Below are positions 7,253 through 14,707 of a stretch of DNA of 29,522 bases, one piece after another. The stretch is from contig CAZLYK010000058.1 in assembly GCA_964563495.1 (NCBI GenBank), positions 1 to 29,522 of the forward strand. The letters are read 5' to 3'. Made by a program: the position numbers and the translations under genes. This stretch comes from CAZLYK01 sp964563495. Its GTDB lineage: Bacteria > Acidobacteriota > Blastocatellia > RBC074. The stretch's first letter is position 1. Every line of letters begins with the position of its first letter. Under the pieces are notes generated by a model. The model was not told the origin of the DNA, did no database searches, and saw only the letters and a list, made by a program, of their open reading frames with translations.

Positions 7253-7265
7253 TCTTGTTCAAGAT

Positions 7266-8204
7266 ATGGTCAGTCAGTCTCACCAACACGCTCACGCTCA
7301 TCACGCTCACATTGACCATGACAATCTTGCGAGGCGATCCTCTCAGCGATTGTTGTTGATCGTGCTGGCCCTGACCTTTGCTTATATGCTGGCCGAAGTG
7401 ATCGGCGGTTATTGGGCCAACAGCCTGGCCCTGCTCTCTGACGCCGGCCACATGTTTACCGACGTCGCGGCTCTGGCGCTGTCTCTGGTCGCGGTGCGCT
7501 TTGCCTCCCGGCCGGCGACCCCGCGTAAAACATATGGTTTTTACCGGCTGGAGATTCTGGCGGCGCTGGCCAACGGCGTGACGCTGATGGTTCTGTCTTT
7601 TCTCATCTGTGTCGAAGCCTATCATCGGATGTTGCGCGCCGAAGAGGTCCGTGGCTGGACGCTGATTTGGATCTCGACCGGGGGGCTGGTCGTCAATCTT
7701 GTCTCGGCCTTCCTGCTCTCGCGGATTCACCGGGAGAGTCTCAACGTCCGGGGGGCTTTTCTGCACGTCTTGGGCGATCTATTGGGATCGGTCGCTGCGA
7801 TCGCTGCCGGCGCGTTGATCGTCTGGAAGGGGTGGACCTGGGCTGATCCGGCGTTCGGCGTTCTGATCAGCCTGCTGATCATCTACAACGCCTGGCGACT
7901 GGTCTACGACGCGGTCAATGTCTTGCTCGAAGGCGCGCCGGCGCACATTAATGCCGCCGCCGTGGAGCAGACTATCCGGACTGTCGCCGGCGTCCGCGAC
8001 GTCCACGACCTGCATGTCTGGACGATCACTTCCAATCGGCACGCGGTGACTGCCCACGTGGTGGTCAGCGACGCACGCGAAAGCTCTCGCATCCTGCGGG
8101 AGTTGCGTAAACTGCTCGCCGAAAAATTTGAGCTCACCCACTCGACCATCCAGATTGAAGACCCGACCTTCGCCACGGTCGCCAATTTCAATATAGAAAA
8201 ATAG
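7266..8204 (+). CDS. Cation diffusion facilitator, zinc/cobalt exporter (CzcD/ZitB type)
   Basis: A 312-residue inner-membrane exporter that exchanges cytoplasmic Zn2+ (or similar metals) for protons. It has a His-rich N-terminus (SHQHAHAHHAHIDHD, residues 5-18), six predicted transmembrane helices, and HxxxD pairs in helix 2 (H62, D66, in LLSDAGHMFTD) and helix 5 (H167, D171). This tetrahedral set is typical of zinc-selective members. The C-terminal cytoplasmic domain (about 215-300) has the ferredoxin-like fold pattern with VRDVHDLHVWTI and ends THSTIQIE. It lies 13 bases after the FmdE-type gene. The last codon AAA and stop TAG (8199-8204) are also the first bases of the palindromic element at 8199-8294. 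Confidence 0.93.
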   Translation: MVSQSHQHAHAHHAHIDHDNLARRSSQRLLLIVLALTFAYMLAEVIGGYWANSLALLSDAGHMFTDVAALALSLVAVRFASRPATPRKTYGFYRLEILAALANGVTLMVLSFLICVEAYHRMLRAEEVRGWTLIWISTGGLVVNLVSAFLLSRIHRESLNVRGAFLHVLGDLLGSVAAIAAGALIVWKGWTWADPAFGVLISLLIIYNAWRLVYDAVNVLLEGAPAHINAAAVEQTIRTVAGVRDVHDLHVWTITSNRHAVTAHVVVSDARESSRILRELRKLLAEKFELTHSTIQIEDPTFATVANFNIEK

Positions 8205-8294
8205 ACGGGGTGGACAGGGTTAGAGCAATTTTCACGTTTGTCCGACCATGTCCTCGCGGTCGGACAAAGGTGACCCTGTCCATGCTGTCTATTT
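8199..8294. repeat. Palindromic intergenic element, copy 3 (with hairpin core)
   Basis: The outer arms AAATAGACGG (8199-8208) and CTGTCTATTT (8285-8294) pair with one mismatch. Next are TGGACAGGGT (8211-8220) and ACCCTGTCCA (8273-8282), which pair perfectly. The inner hairpin carries the core TTTCACGTTTGTCCGACC, with GGTCGGACAAA on the far side. The element lies between convergent genes and supplies both stop codons: the CDF gene's AAA-TAG on the plus strand and the membrane protein's AAA-TAG on the minus strand. Confidence 0.9.
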
Positions 8295-9494
8295 AATGTA
8301 GTCGGTCCACAAGAAGAGGTAAGTCGCGTAAGCATTGATCGCGACCGAGGCGATCAAGAGCGACGCCTCGATAAAGCCGATCCGGTTTGGACTGTTTTCG
8401 CGCAGGATGAGGAACATCCAAGGCAGCAGCTCGATCGCGTATCGATAAGAGATTTGCCATCCGCCAGTGTTGCCGTGACACCAGAGGACCAGCGTCAGGA
8501 TGCCGATCGCGGACCACGAGAGAAGTTTCAAGGTCCGGTCGCGCGCTCCGCTCCTGAAGAGGAAGACCAGATAAGGGCTGTTCAAAAAGATCGAGCCTCC
8601 AAAACCGGTTGGAACCAGGTAAGGGAAGCGGTCGATTCGTTTCCAGGTTTCAAGCAGCATAGCCTCGACGTTTCCCGGAATAGCATAGATCGAAAAGATG
8701 CCGTGCCGGTACCAGGGTTCGTTGAGCACTCCGGGGATGTGCGCATAGCCGAAGTCAAGGATCGAGGAGAACCGTGCGTAGTTGTATGCCAGGGTGGCCA
8801 CCAAGAGCGCGAGCGGGGCCGTTGCAAAAGAGATCAGCGCACGGTTGCCGTCGCCCGGGTGCTTCGCCCCCCGATAGATCAAAAACATGAAGATCGGCGC
8901 GAGCAGAATGATCTCCGTCCGATTGCCGAAGGCGAGCGCGAAGAACAATCCGGCGAGAAAGGGTTGGGGTCTGACCAGAATAAAGTAGAGAGCCCCCAGC
9001 TGCCCGACCACGGCGAATCCCTGAGCCAGGTGCCAAGCTCCGGCAAACGCCAGATTGGCCCACATCCAGGAGCCGAAGATCGGAAAGATGACCAGTGACA
9101 ACCTGCGCCGGTTGCTGGTTTGACCGCTTTCGGAGAGGTGGAAGAGCAGAAGCCCAGCCACGGCCGCGAGAAGGGCCGCGACCAGGACGCCCGGAAAGGA
9201 GCCGATCCATCCCCATTTTTTGAGAATGGCCAGCGGGAGCATGGTTAAGACACTGCCGAGCGGGAACGCCGAATAGGACAGGCCATTGAGCGGGATCATC
9301 TCGTTGAGCCAGTATGGCGCAGGCTCCTCGAGACCGAGTCTCCCTTCGAGCAGGGCGCCCGCGATCCTCAAAGTGTAATCATAATATGAGCCGGTCAGGG
9401 GATTGGAGAAGTAGTAAACGATGAAGGACAAGGGCGCGAGGGCGAGGGCGAGGCGGTTCGCTCGATTTGATCGGTCATCGATTACTTCAAACAT
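8289..9494 (-). CDS. Polytopic membrane protein, possible GT-C-fold glycosyltransferase
   Basis: A 401-residue, very hydrophobic protein with roughly ten transmembrane helices. The first follows a short charged N-terminus (MFEVIDDRSNRANRLALALA). The first outside loop contains YDYTLRIAGALLEGRLGLEEPAPYWLNEM, and the phrases AFGNRTEIILL and ILTLVLWCHGNTGGWQISYRYAIELLPWMF are typical of uncharacterised bacterial GT-C-like proteins that use lipid-linked sugars. A catalytic acidic residue cannot be pinned down, so the function is inferred from shape only. The gene is 16 bases downstream of rnc on the same strand and probably cotranscribed. Its final AAA codon and TAG stop lie inside the palindromic element. 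Confidence 0.6.
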   Translation of the reverse strand: MFEVIDDRSNRANRLALALAPLSFIVYYFSNPLTGSYYDYTLRIAGALLEGRLGLEEPAPYWLNEMIPLNGLSYSAFPLGSVLTMLPLAILKKWGWIGSFPGVLVAALLAAVAGLLLFHLSESGQTSNRRRLSLVIFPIFGSWMWANLAFAGAWHLAQGFAVVGQLGALYFILVRPQPFLAGLFFALAFGNRTEIILLAPIFMFLIYRGAKHPGDGNRALISFATAPLALLVATLAYNYARFSSILDFGYAHIPGVLNEPWYRHGIFSIYAIPGNVEAMLLETWKRIDRFPYLVPTGFGGSIFLNSPYLVFLFRSGARDRTLKLLSWSAIGILTLVLWCHGNTGGWQISYRYAIELLPWMFLILRENSPNRIGFIEASLLIASVAINAYATYLFLWTDYIK

Positions 9495-9510
9495 TTCGAC
9501 GGGTCAGGGC

Positions 9511-10482
9511 TCACGATGTCGATTCGCCCGACGAGGTCCTGGTTGTGGGGTCAGCCGGGATTTGATCGGCCGTTGTCGGAGAAGACTTGAGTTTGTCAAC
9601 CTCGGTTTCGAGGTTGCCGATCGCGGCGCGCGCCGCGGCCTGGTGTGCGCTTTTTATCGTGGTGCCCTCGCCGGTCGCGAGGCATTGGCCGCTGACGCGT
9701 AACTCGACCTGGAAAACGCGGCGGTGGTCGGGGCCCAGGCTCTCGACGATTGCATACTCCGGGGTAGGTAAACCGTACGACTGCAGGCGCTCCTGAAGAG
9801 CGGTCTTGTAATCGGCGCTGGCGAGGTTTTGCGGACCGATCTCGGAGAAGGTGGCCTCGAATTCGCGCCGGATGAATTCCTTGGCCGGTTCGATTCCTCC
9901 GTCGAGGTAGATCGCTGCGATGACCGCTTCGTAAGCGTCGACCTGGAGAGCCGATTTGGTTCTCCCGCCGGTCTTCTCTTCGCCGCGATTGAGCAATAAA
10001 TATCCGCCCATTTTCAGTCGCGCCGCGTGTTTCTGAAGGTTGGCGGCGCTGACAGCGTAGGCGCGCATCTTTGAAAGCGTGCCCTCGGTTTGGGTGGGGT
10101 GAAGCTCAAGCAGCCAGGAGCTGATCAGAAATTCGAGCACTGCGTCGCCAAGAAATTCCAGCGCCTCATTGTGCGGCGGTCGCGGATCGGGCTGCTCATT
10201 GGCAAAAGATCTATGTGTCAGCGCTCGGCGCAGCAATGCACGATTACGGAAACGATAGCCGATCTCCCGCTCAAGCCGATCGAGCATGCGGTCGAAATCG
10301 GGCGGGTCTGCCGTACCCGTCTGTGAATCAGCCCCTCTCTCGCCGGATTTCCTCTTTTGCTTGTCAATGACGGCGCCGGGTTTATTGCCTGGGTAAGGAG
10401 GGGAGATTGGAATGGCATCTGACCGACGGTAGAGCGAGTCGATCATGCTTTGCCAGATAATTTTGAGTTTACTCTCTTTCAA
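9511..10482 (-). CDS. rnc: Ribonuclease III
   Basis: RNase III cuts double-stranded RNA in rRNA maturation and mRNA decay. The catalytic domain starts near residue 65 (MLDRLEREIGYRF). The signature NEALEFLGDAVLEF is at 105-118, with E109 and D113 as metal ligands; D182 and E185 (VDAYEAVIAAIYLDGG) complete the site. A double-stranded-RNA-binding domain covers about 223-293 (DYKTALQERLQSYG to AAARAAIGNLE). A Ser/Thr-rich tail of about 30 residues follows. The longest frame (323 residues) starts with TTG at 10480-10482 and gives an unusual 65-residue, charged N-terminal extension. A shorter start at the ATG ending at 10287 (Met66) would give a normal-length enzyme. A 22-bp hairpin lies just upstream (10497-10553). 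Confidence 0.93.
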   Translation of the reverse strand: MKESKLKIIWQSMIDSLYRRSDAIPISPPYPGNKPGAVIDKQKRKSGERGADSQTGTADPPDFDRMLDRLEREIGYRFRNRALLRRALTHRSFANEQPDPRPPHNEALEFLGDAVLEFLISSWLLELHPTQTEGTLSKMRAYAVSAANLQKHAARLKMGGYLLLNRGEEKTGGRTKSALQVDAYEAVIAAIYLDGGIEPAKEFIRREFEATFSEIGPQNLASADYKTALQERLQSYGLPTPEYAIVESLGPDHRRVFQVELRVSGQCLATGEGTTIKSAHQAAARAAIGNLETEVDKLKSSPTTADQIPADPTTRTSSGESTS

Positions 10483-10496
10483 ATTCTCTTTTTAGT

Positions 10497-10553
10497 ACCC
10501 TGTCAAATTAAGTTTTGTGGTGCATCGCGCGACAAAACTTAATTTGACAGGGT
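10497..10553. repeat. Perfect 22-bp inverted repeat upstream of rnc
   Basis: The arms (10497-10518 and 10532-10553) begin ACCCTGTCAAATTAAG and are perfectly complementary, with a 13-base loop. The element lies 14 bases upstream of the longest rnc frame and downstream of the secreted repeat-type gene. No T-run follows on the minus strand, so it is not a classical terminator. It could be an RNase III substrate in the rnc leader; rnc autoregulation through such a stem is known in E. coli. Here this is only an inference. Confidence 0.8.
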
Positions 10554-10562
10554 GTTTAGTGC

Positions 10563-10602
10563 AACGAAAGCCAGCACTCAATGACGAGAGCTGGCTTTCG
10601 TT
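10563..10602. terminator. 13-bp hairpin, possible terminator of the gene at 10672
   Basis: AACGAAAGCCAGC (10563-10575) pairs perfectly with GCTGGCTTTCGTT (10590-10602) around a 14-base loop. It lies 69 bases past the stop of the minus-strand secreted protein and 10 bases from the 22-bp repeat. No strong T-tract follows on the minus strand. Either transcript processing or factor-assisted termination is possible. Confidence 0.55.
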
Positions 10603-10671
10603 CGAGTCCGCACTGGTTTTTCATCCACCGCCTCAATTTGACGGGGGATCAATTTTTCTTCCCGCGCCGTT

Positions 10672-11835
10672 TTAGCCGCGGCCACGTTTCCGGGGTTTGG
10701 CTTTACTTTTGGTCGTCGTGCTCCCGGCGGCTTTGGCGCCTCCAGCAGCTCCGGTCGCCGGGGTCGCCGAGACGGCTGTCGTCAATTTGGGCGCGCCGAC
10801 ACCACCGGCGGGAGGCGCATCGGCGGAGACTTCAGAGGTCTCGGCTTTTGCCGGCACCGGAGGATCGGGAATCGTCGGATCGGCCTCGAATTTCTTGAGG
10901 TATTCAGCCAGAGCCTCGGGTTTGTCTGTCCGGTATTTCCAGAAAGAATCGAGCTGCTTCTGGGCGTCGTCCTTGAGACTCTTGGTCTCGGGTTTGTTGG
11001 CGCAGACGACGACACGGGCGTAATCGGCAATCAGCCTGTCAATCGTCGGATTGATCTGGACGAGCAGCCCTTTCCCCTTATCGCCGGTCTTCTCTTCGTC
11101 GCTCAGGCCCTGATACTCCTTGCTCAGCTTCTGATAGTCCTGAAAGGTCACGTTCGAACGCAACCAGTAGTTATTGGGATCTTTCCAGCCGAGCCCGTCT
11201 TTGTGTTTGACGGCGATGGCCTTGTTCAGGTAATCGACGGCCTGTTTGGAGTCGCCGTTGGCCTGCAGAATATTGAATCCCAAAAACTGGTTGAGCTGGG
11301 CCATGGCCGTTTCACGCAGCGGCGCATAATCTTTTTGATCCCAGCCTTCAGGGGCCTTCTCGTTGGCCATCAACTGCAGCGCGCGTTCGGCATATGATTT
11401 GGCCTTGGCCGTGTCCTTGTACATGTTGCCCATCGAGCCGTAAGTCGCGGCCAGCGCGACGCGGGTGACGACGTAGGCGACGGCCGTGGGACCGGTCTCT
11501 TTGACCATGTAATCCTCGGCGGCCTTGACCAACAGTTCGAGCTTGCCCCCGTCGGGCGCTCCATGGAAACCGTTGAGAGCGCTCTGGAATCTATCGCTCA
11601 GGTCATTTTTGATCTGCTGGTCAGCATATTTCTTGTATTGGCTGTTCGGATACTTATCAAGCAGATCTTTTGCCAGGGGCAGACAGGTCGCCTTATCCTT
11701 TTTGGTATAACAGGCGTCGTAGAAATTACGCTCAAGTTCGGCCTGCTTATCATCCTGGGCTTTAGCGGTAAGAGGTGAAAGCGCCATGGCGCCGGCGAGC
11801 GTCATGAGCGCGATCAGATAGCTATACTTCTTCAT
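10672..11835 (-). CDS. Secreted helical-repeat (TPR-like) protein, unknown function
   Basis: A 387-residue protein with a clear signal peptide (MKKYSYLIALMTLAGAMALS, cleavage near TAKAQ). The body is alpha-helical and Lys/Ala/Asp-rich, with TPR-like phrases such as LAKDLLDKYPNSQYKKYADQ, ETAMAQLNQFLGFNILQANG and KQAVDYLNKAIAVKHKDG (the last close to a TPR consensus). Two cysteines (DACYTKKDKATC) near the N-terminus could form a disulfide. The last 70 residues are Pro/Ala/Gly-rich and end in a very basic tail (KSKAKPRKRGRG). The ATG at 11833-11835 is chosen for its signal peptide and GAGG site; an in-frame start 120 bases earlier would bury the signal. It resembles acidobacterial periplasmic TPR proteins. 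Confidence 0.8.
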   Translation of the reverse strand: MKKYSYLIALMTLAGAMALSPLTAKAQDDKQAELERNFYDACYTKKDKATCLPLAKDLLDKYPNSQYKKYADQQIKNDLSDRFQSALNGFHGAPDGGKLELLVKAAEDYMVKETGPTAVAYVVTRVALAATYGSMGNMYKDTAKAKSYAERALQLMANEKAPEGWDQKDYAPLRETAMAQLNQFLGFNILQANGDSKQAVDYLNKAIAVKHKDGLGWKDPNNYWLRSNVTFQDYQKLSKEYQGLSDEEKTGDKGKGLLVQINPTIDRLIADYARVVVCANKPETKSLKDDAQKQLDSFWKYRTDKPEALAEYLKKFEADPTIPDPPVPAKAETSEVSADAPPAGGVGAPKLTTAVSATPATGAAGGAKAAGSTTTKSKAKPRKRGRG

Positions 11836-12298
11836 ACTAAATTGATCCTCCACAGTCTTCTTTCGGAATCTTTTCGGCTCCCCTGGTCCCTTCCAGAAGA
11901 GATAGTCACGGAGATGCGCAACTCGATGTGATCTGACCTTTCCAGGAGATTTCAACCGTCTTCTATTGACGCCCGAACGTGTTGATTAGTTCACGGCATT
12001 CCGGGGTTTTTTTGATACCACCACCGCCTCCTCGCCGTTGTTCCTGAGAGACTGTGGGCGGCTTGACCGATCCACCATCAACCTAGACTGACGAGATATG
12101 GAATCCTGACGGAGCTAAAACTGATGTAACGCTAACGGTTCTACCAAGAACTTGTCAGATGAAAAGGTATTGTGCATGATTCGAATGCTTTGTCAAACTG
12201 AGTGATCGTGGGTTCAGGATCGAGAATTATGCCCCAAAACGGATCCGCCGTCCACTTGCCGGCGGGTCAAAACCCTGTAAATCTGGCGCGATTAAATT
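11836..12298. other. Intergenic region (463 bases), divergent promoters expected
   Basis: This lies between the minus-strand secreted protein and the plus-strand M20 peptidase, so both should be transcribed outward from here. I see no convincing gene, long inverted repeat or clear promoter consensus. A Cys-poor, stop-rich stretch and a T-run near 12006-12012 are the only local features. A weak CCTGTAAATC near 12271 recalls one arm of the palindromic family but is too short to assign. Confidence 0.6.
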
Positions 12299-13441
12299 AT
12301 GCCCATTTGGCTTGAGCATTTTATCACACGACGAGATGTCATTCTCGAGTTGGCGCGTGAGCTGGTCGAGCACGAATCGAAGTCAGGCGAAGCGGCGCGG
12401 CTGGACGAGCTGGCGCGTTTTGTCGCCGGGCAATTGCGAGAGCTCGAAGGTGAGATCGGTTTAATCGAGCAGCCCGGCTACGGCACGAATCTGCGCGCCC
12501 GATTTGATTTCAGCCGCGACCCCTCGGCCCCCGGGATCCTGATCATCGGGCATCTGGACACGGTCTGGCCGATCGGGACGCTCGACCGGATGCCGTTTCG
12601 CGTGACGGCGGAGGGGTGTGTATACGGCCCCGGCGTCTTCGATATGAAGTCGGGAATCGCGGTCTTGATCGAAGCCCTGCGGGCGATCAAATCGCTCGGT
12701 CTGACCACCCGGAGGCCGATCACTCTGCTGCTCACCTGCGATGAAGAGATCGGGAGCCAGACCTCGAGAAGGCTGGTTGAAGAAGAGGCGCAGAACGCGG
12801 CCGCGGCGCTGGTGCTCGAGCCGCCGATCCCGGGAGGGATCGTCAAGACGGGCCGCAAAGGAATAGGGACGTTCACAGTTCGAACCATCGGCCGCGCCGC
12901 GCACGCCGGACTGGATCCCCAAAATGGGATAAACTCGATTGTCGAGCTGGCCCATCAGACTCTGCGGCTGGCTGCGCTCAATGATTACGAACGCGGGATC
13001 ACCGTCAGCGTCGGGCGCTTTAACGGCGGGACGGCACTCAACGTCGTCCCGGCCGAGGCGACGGCGCAGGTCGACGTACGTTTCTGGACGAATCAGGACG
13101 GGGAGGAAGTCGTCAGGGCGATCCGCGGTCTGACCCCCGTGCTCGCTGGTGCCCGGATCGAGGTGACCGGCGCCGTCAACCGCCCGCCGATGCCGCGCTC
13201 TGAAAAGAATATCGCCCTCTTCGAGCACGCGCGCGAACTGGCCGCCGAGATCGGATTCGAGCTCAAAGATCAGGTTGTCGGTGGCGGCTCGGACGGCAAT
13301 TTTACTGCCGCCATGGGGGTGCCGACGCTTGACGGGCTCGGTGTAGACGGCGCCGGAGCGCACGCCGAGAACGAGCACATCATCGTCGATGATATCCCGC
13401 GTCGAGCGGCATTACTGACCATGCTCATGCAGACATTATGA
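12299..13441 (+). CDS. M20-family metallopeptidase (carboxypeptidase G2-like)
   Basis: A 380-residue zinc-dependent hydrolase of the M20/ArgE/DapE/CPG2 group. Metal ligands and catalytic residues are visible: H85 in GHLDTVWP, the bridging D115 in YGPGVFDMKSG, the catalytic Glu149 and neighbouring E150 in TCDEEIGS, and the C-terminal His in GAHAENEHI. The central dimerisation domain runs from about 180 to 290. VWP after the HLDT motif and GVFDMKSG are typical of the CPG2/glutamate-carboxypeptidase branch rather than ArgE or DapE. There is no signal peptide, so it is probably cytoplasmic; CPG2 itself is exported. Substrate is unknown, perhaps an N-acyl amino acid or C-terminal glutamate. The HD-hydrolase gene begins 9 bases after its stop. 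Confidence 0.88.
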   Translation: MPIWLEHFITRRDVILELARELVEHESKSGEAARLDELARFVAGQLRELEGEIGLIEQPGYGTNLRARFDFSRDPSAPGILIIGHLDTVWPIGTLDRMPFRVTAEGCVYGPGVFDMKSGIAVLIEALRAIKSLGLTTRRPITLLLTCDEEIGSQTSRRLVEEEAQNAAAALVLEPPIPGGIVKTGRKGIGTFTVRTIGRAAHAGLDPQNGINSIVELAHQTLRLAALNDYERGITVSVGRFNGGTALNVVPAEATAQVDVRFWTNQDGEEVVRAIRGLTPVLAGARIEVTGAVNRPPMPRSEKNIALFEHARELAAEIGFELKDQVVGGGSDGNFTAAMGVPTLDGLGVDGAGAHAENEHIIVDDIPRRAALLTMLMQTL

Positions 13442-13450
13442 ATCTAGACA

Positions 13451-14707
13451 ATGGAACGAATCTATCGCGATCCGGTGCATAACATCATCGCGCTTTCGGA
13501 GGCGGTGGCCGATGATGCATTGCTGATTCGACTGATCAATACGCGGGAGTTTCAGCGCCTGCGCCACGTCAAGCAGCTTGGCCTGGCGCTCTACACCTAT
13601 CAGGGCGCTGAGCATTCGCGCTTCACCCATTCGCTGGGAGTCATGCACGTCATGACCAGGGTGCTGGATCATCTGGGCAAACGGTACCGGATAGACGACG
13701 AGGCCAGAGTAGTCGCGCGGGCGGCGGCCATGCTGCACGACCTGGGCCATGGGCCGTTTTCACACGTCATCGAGAAGGTCCTCAAACAGAGCCACGAGAG
13801 GTGGACTGTGCGGATCGTCGCCGATCCCGAGACGGCCGTCCACGCTCGTCTGGTCGAGTTTGATTCGAGCCTGCCGGCGAAGGTCATCGCGGCGGTCGAA
13901 CATCGTTTTCGCCCGGCTTTTGTCGGCCAGCTCGTCTCATCCCAGCTCGACGTCGACCGGTTCGACTATTTGCTGCGCGACAGCCTCATGACCGGCGCGA
14001 AGTACGGATTCTACGATCTGGAGTGGATCATTCACGCGTTGGAGATCGACGAGGCGCACGATCGCATCTATGTCGCCTCCAACGGCATTTATGCCGTCGA
14101 GGAGTACCTCCAGGCGCGCTACTATATGTTTCGCCAGGTCTACTTTCATCGCTCGCTACGTTCGGCCGAAGCGGTCTTGATGAGCATCTTGCGCCGCGCG
14201 GTTGAACTGATCAAGAGCGGGGATCTGCATTTTGTCGTCGCCGGCTCGGTCATGGAGCAGGTTCTGGCCGGCCAGGATCTGACGGTCCAGGATTTTCTGC
14301 TCTTCGACGATCACGATGTCATGTTTCACATCAAGCAGTGGGTGCGCGAACCGGATGCGATTTTGAGCGACCTCTCAAAGCGATTTGTCGAGCGCAGGCT
14401 TTTCAAGACGATCGATCTCGATTCGGATGAGTCGGAGCGAGCCCGGGTCGTCGAAGCCGTGCGGGGGCAGGTCGAGGCCCTCGGATTCGATCCCCGGTAC
14501 TACTTGATTGAAGATCGCGCCGCCGATATTCCATATTACAGCTATTATCGACCCGAGGGTAAAGCCCGCCTCTACATCGAACGCGGGGGGAGGTTGTGCG
14601 ACATCGCCGAAGTTTCGGATGTCGTCCGCGGGATGCGCGGGTATGAGCTCCACCGGCTCTGCTTTCCGGATGAAGCGGTCGAGGTGATCGAGGGGGTGAG
14701 ACGATGA
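13451..14707 (+). CDS. HD-superfamily phosphohydrolase (SAMHD1/dGTPase-like)
   Basis: A 418-residue protein of the COG1078 HD group, related to dGTP triphosphohydrolases and SAMHD1. It starts with the family phrase RIYRDPVHNII. Metal ligands are H60 (SRFTHSLGV), the HD pair H96-D97 in MLHDLGHGPFSH, and a later Asp in QLDVDRFDYLLRD. The C-terminal half is helical with EYLQARYYMFRQVYFH. These enzymes are usually cytoplasmic and act on nucleotides, but for this group the substrate is not settled, so I do not call it a dGTPase. It sits 9 bases after the M20 gene. Its stop overlaps the start of the next gene (ATGA, 14704-14707), which suggests translational coupling. Confidence 0.9.
   Translation: MERIYRDPVHNIIALSEAVADDALLIRLINTREFQRLRHVKQLGLALYTYQGAEHSRFTHSLGVMHVMTRVLDHLGKRYRIDDEARVVARAAAMLHDLGHGPFSHVIEKVLKQSHERWTVRIVADPETAVHARLVEFDSSLPAKVIAAVEHRFRPAFVGQLVSSQLDVDRFDYLLRDSLMTGAKYGFYDLEWIIHALEIDEAHDRIYVASNGIYAVEEYLQARYYMFRQVYFHRSLRSAEAVLMSILRRAVELIKSGDLHFVVAGSVMEQVLAGQDLTVQDFLLFDDHDVMFHIKQWVREPDAILSDLSKRFVERRLFKTIDLDSDESERARVVEAVRGQVEALGFDPRYYLIEDRAADIPYYSYYRPEGKARLYIERGGRLCDIAEVSDVVRGMRGYELHRLCFPDEAVEVIEGVRR

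Noticed and set aside
12265..12285. Possible arm of the palindromic family (CCTGTAAATC) upstream of the M20 gene
   Set aside because: The match is too short and no complementary arm is nearby.
12461..13378. Long open frame (305 codons) on the minus strand inside the M20 peptidase gene
   Set aside because: The plus-strand frame has all M20 metal ligands; the antisense frame is rich in Arg/Asp/Pro without recognisable motifs.
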